Positions 51,045 to 58,812 of a DNA stretch of 64,000 nucleotides are shown here, piece by piece (the first letter of the stretch is position 1; every line of letters starts with the position of its first letter). A model generated the notes under the pieces. The model had not been told where the DNA came from. It saw nothing but the letters and a program-made list of their open reading frames with translations, and ran no database searches. The position numbers were made by a program, and so were the translations under genes. This DNA is from an uncultured Corynebacterium sp. Lineage in GTDB: Bacteria; Actinomycetota; Actinomycetes; Mycobacteriales; Mycobacteriaceae. The stretch lies in assembly GCF_946221105.1 (NCBI RefSeq), contig NZ_CAMICL010000007.1, positions 9,879 to 73,878 on the forward strand, in the 5' to 3' direction.

Positions 51045-53330
51045 TCACACTTCCCAGCGGACCTGACTGGGGTCCTTATCCTCGCGCCAACCCCTCCATG
51101 ATGCCTGGCGCACTTTCCTGTCCGCGGTGGCGCCCGCGAGCTGCACCTCGGCGACGAACTTCGGGGTCACCCACCAGGCGTCTTTCGCGTCGGAGGCGGG
51201 GATGTCGATGGGCGGGGTTTTGCGCTCCACGCGGCGCAGCGTACGGCCGATCTCTGCGAGCTGGGCGTTGGAAAACCCGGTGCCCACACGGCCCGCGTAG
51301 CGCAGCTCGCCCGCCTCGTCAGGCACCGCAACCAACAGGGATGCGATCCCGCGCTTGCCGGTGCGCACGCCCACGACCACCACCTCCTGGTGCAGGGCGC
51401 GTTTGACCTTCAGCCACGCCCGCGACCGCTCCCCCGGCACGTAGGCGGCGTCGGTGCGCTTGGCCACCACGCCCTCCAGGCCCAACTCCTCGGCGGCGTG
51501 CCACGCTGTGTCGAAGGAGCCGGTGTAGGCGGGCGGGATGACCACATGCTCGGTCTCGGTGAGCTGCTCCAGCAGCTCGCGGCGGGTGCGCCAGGGCTTA
51601 TCGGTGAGGTCGCGAGCTCCCAGGCGCAGCAGGTCAAAGACCATGTAGCGCAGGTTCACGTCGGAGCCGTGTGTGTCGGCGCGGTGCAGGGCGGAGAAAT
51701 CCGGCCTGCCGTCGGCGTCGAGGGCGACGAGTTCGCCGTCGACGCGGCCGCCGTCGACAAGCAATTGTGCGAGCTCGTCCGTGTGCGGGAACAGGTGCGT
51801 GTAGTCCTTGCCGCCGCGGCTGCGCAGGCGGACCGTGTCGCCGACGTCGGCGAGCATGCGGTAGCCGTCCCACTTCATCTCGTAGGCGAACTCGGCGCCG
51901 TCTTTCTGCTCGAGGGTGATGTCGCCGCGGGTGGCCGCGGTGGGCAGCATCGGGGCGAGCGGCGTTGTGGCGGGTGCGGCGCTGGGCTGGCTCCGGGTGA
52001 GCTTGAGCAGCCAATTCTTCTCGTCGGTGCGGATCAGCGCGAAGCGGCGCGGGATGCCGCCCAAGCCGCCGCCGTCGCGGCCGTGGAGGATGGCGATGAC
52101 TTCGTTGTCGCGCCACTTTTCAATCTCGCAGGTGCCGATGTCCCAGATCTTCACCGTGCCCGCGCCGTACTGTCCCTTCGGGATGGTGCCCTCGAACTGG
52201 GCGTACTCGATCGGGTGGTCCTCGGTCTGCACGGCGAGGCGGTTGACATCCGTTTCTAGCGGCGGGCCCTTCGGCACCGCCCAGGAGACGAGCACCCCGT
52301 CGTGCTCCAGGCGGAAATCCCAGTGCAGGTGGGAAGCATCGTGCTCGCCGATGACGAAGATCGGCTCGCCGTCGCGCGGTTGGGGCGCGGCGTCCGGCAC
52401 CGGCTCGCCGGTTTTGTCCTTGTCGCGCATGGAGCGGTAGGTGGCCAGCCGGTCCTCCCCCACTGCTCCAAGGTCGGCGATGGGGTCGAGCCCGTCCTCC
52501 ACCCGCGCGACGACCTCGTCGAGCTCCAGCTGCGCGAGGTGAGGGTCCGCGATCTCATCCCAGGTGCGCGGCGCCGCCACGGTGGGGCGCTCCCGGCCGC
52601 GCAGCGAGTACGGGCTGATGGTGGTTTTCTTCCCGTTGTTCTGGCTCCAGTCAATGAACACGCGCCCCTTGCGCTCCGCCTTCGCCATGACGGCGGTGAT
52701 GCGGTCCGGGTGCGCGCGCTGCAGGTGCTGCGCGAGGGTTTTGGCCACGTTGGTCACAGCAATGGCGTCGCTCGTGCCGTCCAGGCCCGCGTAGAGGTGG
52801 ATGCCCTTCGACCCGGAGGTCACCGGCACGCAGGTCAACCCCATGTCTTCGAGGATCTCGCGGCACATCAGCGCCACCTCGGCAGTGTCGTGTAATTCGA
52901 CGCCGGGGCCCGGGTCCAGGTCCAGCACCAGCCGGTCGGGGTTCTGTGGCTTCCCGTCCGTGCCGAAGCGCCACTGCGGGGTGTGCAGTTCGAGTGCCGC
53001 GACTTGGGAAAGCCACGCGAGGGTGGCGGAGCCGTCGATAAGCGGGTACGCGTTGACGCTCGTGGTGTGCTGGATGGTGCCGGTGGGCACCCACGCGGGC
53101 GCGGAATCCTCGAGGTCCTTGCGGAAGAAGCTTTGCTTATCGACGCCTTCGGGCCACCTCTTCCTGGTCACCGGACGCCACCTGACCTGCGGGACGAGCA
53201 CGTCGGCGACCGCCTGGTAGTAGCGCATGACATCGGCCTTTGTCGTGCCGGTGGCCGGGTAGAGCACCTTGTCCAGGTTGCTCACGGTGAGTTCGCGGCC
53301 GCCGACGCGGACCCTCTGGTCGTTCGCCAT
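51045..53330 (-). CDS. ligD: Multifunctional non-homologous end-joining DNA ligase LigD
   Basis: ATP-dependent ligase for double-strand break repair with Ku. 761 residues in the mycobacterial order polymerase - phosphoesterase - ligase. Polymerase/primase domain with D137-L-D139 in LVLDLDPGPGV and the SGSKGIHLY block; phosphoesterase domain with HDASHLHWDFRLEH (330-343); ligase domain with the nucleotidyl lysine K486 in YEMKWDGYRM, RVDGELVAL and LEGVVAKR. Leaderless start at ATG 53330, divergent from ku. Carries three window-wide motif copies (51752 variant, 53033, 53133). Confidence 0.96.
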   Translation of the reverse strand: MANDQRVRVGGRELTVSNLDKVLYPATGTTKADVMRYYQAVADVLVPQVRWRPVTRKRWPEGVDKQSFFRKDLEDSAPAWVPTGTIQHTTSVNAYPLIDGSATLAWLSQVAALELHTPQWRFGTDGKPQNPDRLVLDLDPGPGVELHDTAEVALMCREILEDMGLTCVPVTSGSKGIHLYAGLDGTSDAIAVTNVAKTLAQHLQRAHPDRITAVMAKAERKGRVFIDWSQNNGKKTTISPYSLRGRERPTVAAPRTWDEIADPHLAQLELDEVVARVEDGLDPIADLGAVGEDRLATYRSMRDKDKTGEPVPDAAPQPRDGEPIFVIGEHDASHLHWDFRLEHDGVLVSWAVPKGPPLETDVNRLAVQTEDHPIEYAQFEGTIPKGQYGAGTVKIWDIGTCEIEKWRDNEVIAILHGRDGGGLGGIPRRFALIRTDEKNWLLKLTRSQPSAAPATTPLAPMLPTAATRGDITLEQKDGAEFAYEMKWDGYRMLADVGDTVRLRSRGGKDYTHLFPHTDELAQLLVDGGRVDGELVALDADGRPDFSALHRADTHGSDVNLRYMVFDLLRLGARDLTDKPWRTRRELLEQLTETEHVVIPPAYTGSFDTAWHAAEELGLEGVVAKRTDAAYVPGERSRAWLKVKRALHQEVVVVGVRTGKRGIASLLVAVPDEAGELRYAGRVGTGFSNAQLAEIGRTLRRVERKTPPIDIPASDAKDAWWVTPKFVAEVQLAGATADRKVRQASWRGWREDKDPSQVRWEV
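51752..51767 (-). repeat. Window-wide motif variant (TTGCTTGTCGACGG)
   Basis: One-base variant of the core, sense in ligD, read L-L-V-D-G before the conserved GELVAL motif. Confidence 0.6.
53033..53045 (-). repeat. Window-wide motif copy 12 (GCTTATCGACGG)
   Basis: Sense in ligD, read P-L-I-D-G. Forms an inverted pair with the copy about 100 bp away. Confidence 0.75.
53133..53145 (+). repeat. Window-wide motif copy 13 (TTGCTTATCGACG)
   Basis: Antisense to ligD, which reads it G-V-D-K-Q-S. Confidence 0.8.
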
Positions 53331-53336
53331 GGCCCC

Positions 53337-53342
53337 ACTGTA
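53337..53342 (-). promoter_or_regulatory. ligD -10 element TACAGT
   Basis: Minus-strand TACAGT, 6 nt before ATG 53330; 10 bp separate it from the ku -10. Confidence 0.55.
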
Positions 53343-53352
53343 GAGGCGTGCG

Positions 53353-53358
53353 TAGAGT
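53353..53358 (+). promoter_or_regulatory. ku -10 element TAGAGT
   Basis: TAGAGT, 7 nt before ATG 53366; leaderless. The whole ligD-ku divergent promoter region is only 35 bp. Confidence 0.6.
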
Positions 53359-53365
53359 GAGGCGC

Positions 53366-54229
53366 ATGCGCGCAGTATGGACCGGTTCCGTCACATTTGG
53401 CCTCGTCAACGTCCCCGTCAAGGCGTACGGAGCGACCGAGGACCACGACTTGTCGTTCCACCAAGTCCACGACAAAGACGGCGGGCGGATCCGCTACGAG
53501 CGGCGCTGCGAGGTCTGCGGCGAAAAGGTGGAATACAAGCACATTGACAAGGCGTTTGAGGAAGACGGCGACACCGTCGTGCTCACCGACGAAGACTTCG
53601 ACTCGCTGCCCGAGGCCGACAACGACGAAATCGAGGTCGTGCAGTTCGTCCCCGCCGTCCAGATCGATCCGCTGATGCTGGAGAAGTCCTACTACCTGGC
53701 GCCCGAAGGCAAAACGCCGAAGTCGTATCTGCTGCTGCGGCAGACCCTGCTGGATTCGGAGCTGATCGCCGTGGTGCGCTTCGCCCTGCGGCAAAAGACC
53801 AGGCTGGGCGTGCTGCGGGTGGTGAACAAGGTGATCGTGCTGCAGGGCCTGATGTGGGCTGATGAGGTGCGCGAGCTCGACTTCGACGATGAATTCAAGG
53901 GCACGAAATCCCGCGCGAAGATCGGCGAGAAGGAGCTGAAGCTGTCCAAGCAGCTCGTGGAGTCCTACGCCTCCGACTTCACGCCCGAAGAATTCGAGGA
54001 CGATTACCAGGCCGAGCTGCGCAAACTCATCGACGCGAAATTCGAGCAGGGCGAGACCCTGGACACCGAGGCGACGTTCGGCGCAGATGGTTCTGATGGC
54101 TCGGACTCGGATGGCTCGGGTGACGACGACAACGTGGTGGACCTCATGGCCGCGCTGAAGGCGTCGCTGGACAAGCGGTCCTCCGGCGGCGGGAAGTCTG
54201 GGTCTGGGAAGAAGGGCAAGAGCGCTTAA
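53366..54229 (+). CDS. ku: Non-homologous end-joining protein Ku
   Basis: DNA-end-binding homodimer that recruits LigD. 287 residues: MRAVWTGSVTFGLVNVPVKAY start, FHQVHDKDGGRIRYERRCEVCGEKVEY, and the bridge region of the Ku core up to about residue 235. The tail is a D/S/G-rich stretch and a final G/K cluster (GKSGSGKKGKSA), typical of actinobacterial Ku extensions that add DNA contacts. ATG 53366 fits the leaderless promoter; the longer frame from 53348 would include the -10. Divergent from ligD. Confidence 0.96.
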   Translation: MRAVWTGSVTFGLVNVPVKAYGATEDHDLSFHQVHDKDGGRIRYERRCEVCGEKVEYKHIDKAFEEDGDTVVLTDEDFDSLPEADNDEIEVVQFVPAVQIDPLMLEKSYYLAPEGKTPKSYLLLRQTLLDSELIAVVRFALRQKTRLGVLRVVNKVIVLQGLMWADEVRELDFDDEFKGTKSRAKIGEKELKLSKQLVESYASDFTPEEFEDDYQAELRKLIDAKFEQGETLDTEATFGADGSDGSDSDGSGDDDNVVDLMAALKASLDKRSSGGGKSGSGKKGKSA

Positions 54230-54258
54230 GTCCGCGCCCCAGCTTCCCCCTGCAACAG

Positions 54259-54288
54259 TTGACAATAATCTTAGGCTTACCTTAGTGT
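54259..54288 (+). promoter_or_regulatory. Promoter of the iron-uptake operon with overlapping DtxR box 1
   Basis: TTGACA (54259-54264), 18-bp spacer, TAGTGT (54283-54288). A DtxR-type box at 54266-54284 fills the spacer and matches 17 of 19 positions of TWAGGTTAGSCTWACCTWA. Iron-loaded DtxR there should block RNA polymerase. Confidence 0.8.
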
Positions 54289-54306
54289 CACTACAGTTCC
54301 TACAAC

Positions 54307-54325
54307 TTAGCTTAGGCTAACGTCA
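54307..54325 (+). promoter_or_regulatory. DtxR box 2
   Basis: TTAGCTTAGGCTAACGTCA matches 16 of 19 positions of the DtxR consensus; it starts 41 bp after box 1, in the leader before the GTG start. Confidence 0.75.
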
Positions 54326-54341
54326 ATTAACGAAGGGAAAC

Positions 54342-55595
54342 GTGGTGAAACGTTCACACCGGATCGGCACCCTCGCCGTCTCACTTGCCACCGTCTGCGG
54401 ACTGGTCGCCTGCTCGGGCGCCGAAACAACCCCCACCGCCAGCAACGAAGCCAGCACTGAGGTCAGCACCGCAGTCAGCACAGGGGCGAGCGGCGCCGCT
54501 GCCACAACTCAGACCCGATCCGCTGAGGGCGCGGTCACCGTCACCGATGCCGCCGGCCGCACGCTCCAGTTCGACGAGCTGCCGGAGCGCATCGTGCTGG
54601 CGGAAGGCCGCGCGGCGTACGCCACTGCCCTGCTGCAGGACAATCCGCTGGACAATGTTGTCGCCTACGGCCAGGACTTGGAAAAGGCGGCCGGGGCGTT
54701 CCGCGAGAAACTCTTCGAGATGCAGCCAGAAGCGAAGGACATGCCGGAGATCGGCATGATCCAAAAGGGCGACGTCACCGTGGAGAACCTGCTGGCGCAG
54801 AAGCCGGACGTGGTGATCATGACGCTGGATCAGAAGAAGTCCGTGGAAGAAAGCGGCTTCATCTCCGATTTGGACGCGGCCGGCATCACCTACGCGTTCA
54901 TTGATTTCCGTCAAAAGCCGCTGGAAAACACCACGGTGTCCATGCAGCTGCTGGGCGACCTGCTCGGCCAGAGCGAGCGTGCGCAGAAGTACAACGAGTT
55001 CTACCAGGCCAAGGTCAAGGAGATCACCGACCGGGCGGCGAAGATCGCCGAAAAGCCGGACGTGCTGCTGTGGACGGCCGCCGGGTTCAGCGATTGCTGC
55101 GCCGTCGCTGGGGATGTGCACCTGGGCACGCTGATCACCGCCGCTGGCGGGCACAACTTGGGCCCCGAGGTGCTCGGCCCGGAGACGAAGACCCTCACCC
55201 CGGAGAAGCTGGTCGAGCTCAATCCCGACAAGCTCATCGTCACCGGAGGCGAGTGGGCGCGCGACCCAAACAAGGCAGACACCTTCCGCCACGTCGAGCT
55301 GGGCTACCAGTCCAACCCCGACCTCGTGCTCGAAACGTGCGAGGGCCCGCTGCAGCAACCGGGCATGGAGCTTCTCGACGCACCAAAGGAAGGCAACTAC
55401 TTCGCCATCTACCACCAGTTCTACGACAACCCCTTCAACGTGTTCGCCCTCGAAGCGTTTGCGAAGTGGCTGCACCCGGAGGAGTTCGCGGACCTGGACC
55501 CCGCGCAGGACTTCAAGGACTTCCACAAGGAATGGCTGCCGTTCGAGTACAGCGGCGTGTTCTTCGCCGACCCCGCACACCCGGAGGCGATCTAG
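54342..55595 (+). CDS. Iron-siderophore ABC transporter substrate-binding lipoprotein
   Basis: 417 residues from GTG 54342 (GTG 54345 also possible); GAAGGGAAA is the RBS. Signal and lipobox LVACS, then a T/S/A-rich linker and a FecB/FepB-type domain: VTVTDAAGRTLQFDELPERIV, VENLLAQKPDVVIM, and a C-terminal domain with FFDNPF-like HQFYDNPFNVFALEA. An adjacent Cys pair (SDCCAVAG) is unusual. It binds an Fe(III)-chelate and feeds the FecCD-type permease and ATPase that follow; tight iron control is expected from the two DtxR boxes. Confidence 0.9.
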   Translation: MVKRSHRIGTLAVSLATVCGLVACSGAETTPTASNEASTEVSTAVSTGASGAAATTQTRSAEGAVTVTDAAGRTLQFDELPERIVLAEGRAAYATALLQDNPLDNVVAYGQDLEKAAGAFREKLFEMQPEAKDMPEIGMIQKGDVTVENLLAQKPDVVIMTLDQKKSVEESGFISDLDAAGITYAFIDFRQKPLENTTVSMQLLGDLLGQSERAQKYNEFYQAKVKEITDRAAKIAEKPDVLLWTAAGFSDCCAVAGDVHLGTLITAAGGHNLGPEVLGPETKTLTPEKLVELNPDKLIVTGGEWARDPNKADTFRHVELGYQSNPDLVLETCEGPLQQPGMELLDAPKEGNYFAIYHQFYDNPFNVFALEAFAKWLHPEEFADLDPAQDFKDFHKEWLPFEYSGVFFADPAHPEAI

Positions 55596-55598
55596 GGC

Positions 55599-56684
55599 AT
55601 GACCACGCACGTGCCCGCGAAACCTGACGTGGCCGAGGACGCCCGCCAGACCGCGATTGACAGCTACCTCAAGCGCGGGCGGAGGAAGTCCTTCGCCATT
55701 GCCATCCTGCTGGTGGCGGTAGTGGTGAGCTTCCTGTTCGCCGTTGTGGTCGGCCCGATCGACATCGCCGCGGCCGACGTGTTTAACGCGGTGTTCCACC
55801 CGGAGCGGGTGGACGAGCAGACCCTGGTGGTGATTCGCACGCTGCGCCTGCCGGCCGCGGTGATGGCGGTGCTGTGCGGTGCCGCGCTGGGGCTTGCGGG
55901 CGGCCAGATGCAGACGATTTTGGACAACCCGCTGGCGGAGCCGTTCACCCTCGGTATCTCGGCTGCAGCCGCGTTCGGCGCCGCGCTGTCCATCGTGATG
56001 GGCTGGTCGCTGGTGGCCAACCCGCAGTTCAACCTTGCCGCCACCGCTGCGCTGGCGGCGCTGATCGCCGTGGCGATTGTGGCGGGCGCTTCCGTGTGGC
56101 GCGGTGCCACGGCCGAGTCGATGATCCTGCTCGGCATCGCGCTGTCCTTCTTCTTCCAGGCTTTGCTGTCGCTGTTGCAGTACGGCGCCAACGTTGAGGC
56201 GCTGCAGCAGATCGTCTTCTGGACTATGGGGTCGATGCAGCGCGCAAACTGGACAGCGAACATCATCCTCGCGGTCGTACTCGCTGCGGCGATCCCGTTC
56301 TGCGTGGCCAACGCGTGGCGCCTGACCGCGCTGCGGCTTGGCGACGACCGCGCCGCCGCCCTCGGCATCGACGTCAAACGCCTGCGCCTTGCCACCCTGC
56401 TCGTCGCATCGTTTTTGGCGGCCGCGTCTGTGGCGTTCACCGGCATCATCGGGTTCATCGGGCTCGTCGGGCCCCACGTGGCGCGCATGCTCGTGGGCGA
56501 GGACCAGAAGTTTTTCCTCCCCGCCGCGGCCGCCGCGGGCGCGATGCTGCTGAGCTTGGCCTATGCCGTGTCGCTGTCTATCATCCCCGGCCTGGCCATC
56601 CCGATCGGCATCATCACCTCGCTGGTCGGCGTGCCGTTTTTCGTGTTCCTCATCTTCACCCGTGCCCGCCGGAAGGGGGCGTAG
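55599..56684 (+). CDS. Iron-siderophore ABC transporter permease (FecCD family)
   Basis: 361 residues, about ten membrane helices. RTLRLPAAVMAVLCGAALGLAGGQMQ and NPLAEPFTLGISAAAAFGAA are the FecCD signature, and GFIGLVGPHVARMLVGEDQKF is the ATPase-contact block. The N-terminus is a hydrophilic extension of about 30 residues. It lies 3 bp after the binding-protein gene and 3 bp before the ATPase gene, with one permease presumably working as homodimer. Confidence 0.93.
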   Translation: MTTHVPAKPDVAEDARQTAIDSYLKRGRRKSFAIAILLVAVVVSFLFAVVVGPIDIAAADVFNAVFHPERVDEQTLVVIRTLRLPAAVMAVLCGAALGLAGGQMQTILDNPLAEPFTLGISAAAAFGAALSIVMGWSLVANPQFNLAATAALAALIAVAIVAGASVWRGATAESMILLGIALSFFFQALLSLLQYGANVEALQQIVFWTMGSMQRANWTANIILAVVLAAAIPFCVANAWRLTALRLGDDRAAALGIDVKRLRLATLLVASFLAAASVAFTGIIGFIGLVGPHVARMLVGEDQKFFLPAAAAAGAMLLSLAYAVSLSIIPGLAIPIGIITSLVGVPFFVFLIFTRARRKGA

Positions 56685-56687
56685 ACC

Positions 56688-57440
56688 ATGACCGTTAGCG
56701 CGCAGAACCTCTCCGTTTCCTACGGACGGTCCACGATCGTGCACTCGTTGTCGTTCGGCCCGCTCGAGGGCGGGACGGTCGTCGGCCTGATCGGCCCCAA
56801 TGCCGCCGGCAAGTCGACGCTGGTCAAAGCCATCGCCGGGATCAAGAAGCCGACGGCGGGGTCGGTGACCATCAGTAAGGGTGGCGCGGAGCTCACCGGC
56901 AGGGACCGTGTGGAGGCGATCGGCTACGTGCCGCAGGACCTGTTGAGCAGCGCCACGCTTACCGCGTTCGAATCGGTCATGGTCTCCGCCCGCCGCCGCG
57001 GCGTCGACGGGTGGGACCCGCTGGAGCGCACCGCCGACGTCATGGACCGGCTGGGCATTACCCACCTGTCCGACCGGCTGGTCTCGGACATGTCGGGTGG
57101 TCAGCGCCAGCTCGTCGCTGTCGCGCAGATGCTGGTGCGCGAGCCGAGCGTCATGCTTCTCGACGAACCCACGTCCGCCCTCGACCTGCGCCACCAAGTC
57201 GAACTACTGCAGCTCATCTGCGACGAGGTCCGCGGGACCGACCGGGTTGCGCTGGTGGCCATCCACGACCTGAACCTCGCCGCCCGCTACTGCGACGAGC
57301 TGCTCGTACTCAAGGCCGGGCGCCTCGTCGGCCAAGACACACCCCCTGCGGTGCTCACCCCCGACCTGCTCGAAGACGTGTACGGCTTCCGCGCCCGCGT
57401 CCTAGACGACGCCGGTGTGCCTGTGGTCTGCCCCGTGTAG
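56688..57440 (+). CDS. Iron-siderophore ABC transporter ATPase (FecE/FepC type)
   Basis: 250 residues. Walker A GPNAAGKST, the Q-loop in GYVPQDL, signature MSGGQRQL, Walker B VMLLDEPTSALD and H-loop AIHDLNLA. The A in GPNAAGKST replaces the usual G/A-x-G, as in many FecE-type ATPases. Third gene of the DtxR-controlled operon. A hairpin shared with the convergent regulator gene follows. Confidence 0.94.
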   Translation: MTVSAQNLSVSYGRSTIVHSLSFGPLEGGTVVGLIGPNAAGKSTLVKAIAGIKKPTAGSVTISKGGAELTGRDRVEAIGYVPQDLLSSATLTAFESVMVSARRRGVDGWDPLERTADVMDRLGITHLSDRLVSDMSGGQRQLVAVAQMLVREPSVMLLDEPTSALDLRHQVELLQLICDEVRGTDRVALVAIHDLNLAARYCDELLVLKAGRLVGQDTPPAVLTPDLLEDVYGFRARVLDDAGVPVVCPV

Positions 57441-57443
57441 GCA

Positions 57444-57466
57444 AGTGGGGCGTGGTTAGCCCCACT
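57444..57466. terminator. Hairpin between convergent ATPase and MerR genes
   Basis: AGTGGGGC and GCCCCACT form an 8-bp stem with a 7-nt loop; it includes the stop codon of the MerR gene. No T-run, so only a possible bidirectional terminator. Confidence 0.4.
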
Positions 57467-58229
57467 GCGGGTTGTCCATGTCCACGCCCTCAGCCGCGGC
57501 GTGGGCGGTGACCAGCTCGAGCAGGTAGTCCTGCGCGCCGTCGTAGGCTTCGTGGAAGCGCGCGTCGCCGACGTACATGCGCGCGAGGATGAGTTGGCGA
57601 GCCGGGGTCGCCTCGTACCACTGGGCGATGCTTGCGCGGTGGCGCTCCACCAGGGCTCCGGCTTCCTCGGAGCCGGGTTCCACGCCGGAATCGCGTGCGG
57701 CGATCAGGTCCGCGGCGAGCGCATCCTGTTCCTCCTGGAGGCGCTTGAAGTCGCCTTCGCCCATTTGAGCGAGCTTTTCCTGGGACTGCGCCCACTCCGG
57801 GGTATCGCCCCAGCGCTGTTCGGCTTCTTCCTGGTAGGCGGCCATATCCTCGCCGAGATACTTCTTCATTGCGTCCATGTCGATGGATCCTTTCGTTGCG
57901 TTATCAATGAGGTGCTGGACAGATGTGAGTTGGGCGTCGAGCGTGCGCCGTCGAGAAGCGAGTGCTTCTTGGTGGTGCTTGAGGGCGCGGGTGAGGGTGG
58001 CACCGGAAGCGTCGAGAAGCTGTGCGATCTGCGCAAGCGGCACGCCAACGCCGCGGTAGAGGGCGATGGCCGCGCCGCGCTCGAGGTCGGCCTCGCTGTA
58101 GACGCGGTGGTCGGCCCACGTGCGCGCGGGTGCGATGAGGCCGAGCGCCTCCCAGTGGCGCAGCGCCTTGGTGGAAACCCCGAGGGCCTCCGCGGCCTCG
58201 CCGATCGTGTACTCGATACCATCTGTCAT
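57456..58229 (-). CDS. MerR-family regulator with TipAS-like ligand domain
   Basis: 257 residues, the size of TipAL. The N-terminal winged helix (YTIGEAAEALGVSTKALRHWEALGLIAPAR, then DHRVYSEADLERGAAIALYRGVGVPLAQI) is plainly MerR. A coiled coil (LTRALKHHQEALASRRRTLDAQL) links to a C-terminal all-helical TipAS-type domain with MKKYLGEDMAAYQEEAEQRWGDTPEW. TipA proteins bind thiopeptide antibiotics and switch on multidrug tolerance genes. ATG 58229 fits the promoter; the operator (58245-58263) lies in its own promoter, so it is autoregulated. The DUF1707 gene is divergent. Confidence 0.9.
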   Translation of the reverse strand: MTDGIEYTIGEAAEALGVSTKALRHWEALGLIAPARTWADHRVYSEADLERGAAIALYRGVGVPLAQIAQLLDASGATLTRALKHHQEALASRRRTLDAQLTSVQHLIDNATKGSIDMDAMKKYLGEDMAAYQEEAEQRWGDTPEWAQSQEKLAQMGEGDFKRLQEEQDALAADLIAARDSGVEPGSEEAGALVERHRASIAQWYEATPARQLILARMYVGDARFHEAYDGAQDYLLELVTAHAAAEGVDMDNPQWG

Positions 58230-58236
58230 GGCTGCG

Positions 58237-58267
58237 ATTGAACAGCTTGCCGCAGGGGCAAGCGCAA
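58237..58267 (-). promoter_or_regulatory. MerR-type promoter/operator with 19-bp spacer
   Basis: Minus strand: -35 TTGCGC (58267-58262), 19-bp spacer, -10 TTCAAT (58242-58237), 7 nt, ATG. The dyad GCTTGCC-N5-GGCAAGC (58245-58263) fills the spacer. An overlong 19-bp spacer with a dyad is the hallmark of MerR activation. Confidence 0.8.
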
Positions 58268-58280
58268 GTTGGGAGCGATA

Positions 58281-58775
58281 ATGGACGAAATCCGCGTGGG
58301 CGACGCCGAGCGATCCGACGCGCTGGACCGGCTGGGCACGCTGTTCGCAGACGGTTACCTGGATGTGGGAGAGTTCGAAGAACGCACAGGTCAAGCCGCG
58401 GTTGCGCGCACGCGCGGGGAGCTTTCGTTGCTTTTCGACGACCTCCCGGCCGAGCCCGCCACATTAGAGAAGCGCGAGCCGTCTCAGGTTGAGCTGGAGG
58501 AAAAGCTCGCCGCGAAGCGGAAGTTGGACACCGCGATCTACACCACGTTGATCGGCGGCCTGGCGGTATTTTTCGTGCTGCAGATCGGGCTCGACCTGGA
58601 TTACGCCTGGGTGGTGTGGCCGGTGGTGGGCATTCTCGCGGTCGCCTGGTACACCGTCTTCGACATCTCCGACGAGGAAGACGAGGTCCTCGAGGAACTG
58701 TTAGAAAAGGAACGCACCGATCGCGCCGAGCGACTGAAGCTCGCGGCCGAGCGCCGCAAAGAGCTCGGGAAATAG
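58281..58775 (+). CDS. DUF1707 (SHOCT-like) membrane protein
   Basis: 164 residues from ATG 58281. IRVGDAERSDALDRLGTLFADGYLDVGEFEERTGQA is the DUF1707 domain of actinobacteria, followed by a charged helix, two membrane helices (TTLIGGLAVFFVLQIGL; WVVWPVVGILAVAWYTVF) and an acidic-then-basic cytosolic tail. Function unknown. Divergent from the MerR gene and possibly under the same operator. Confidence 0.85.
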   Translation: MDEIRVGDAERSDALDRLGTLFADGYLDVGEFEERTGQAAVARTRGELSLLFDDLPAEPATLEKREPSQVELEEKLAAKRKLDTAIYTTLIGGLAVFFVLQIGLDLDYAWVVWPVVGILAVAWYTVFDISDEEDEVLEELLEKERTDRAERLKLAAERRKELGK

Positions 58776-58800
58776 CCGCGAATTTCCTGTGCGCGCCGGT

Positions 58801-58806
58801 TAGAGT
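58801..58806 (+). promoter_or_regulatory. -10 element TAGAGT of the lipoprotein gene
   Basis: TAGAGT, 6 nt before ATG 58813; leaderless promoter. Confidence 0.6.
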
Positions 58807-58812
58807 GGGTGC

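Noticed and set aside
54381..57197. 938-codon open frame antisense to the iron transporter operon
   Set aside because: Spans three real genes on the other strand, low-complexity H/R/G/Q composition, no start signals.
57951..58020. CGTCGAGAAGC segments resembling the window-wide motif
   Set aside because: They differ at the A/T core position and similar GCTTCTCGACG strings arise in ordinary L-L-D coding contexts (for example 10557, 55371, 57160), so they were not counted.
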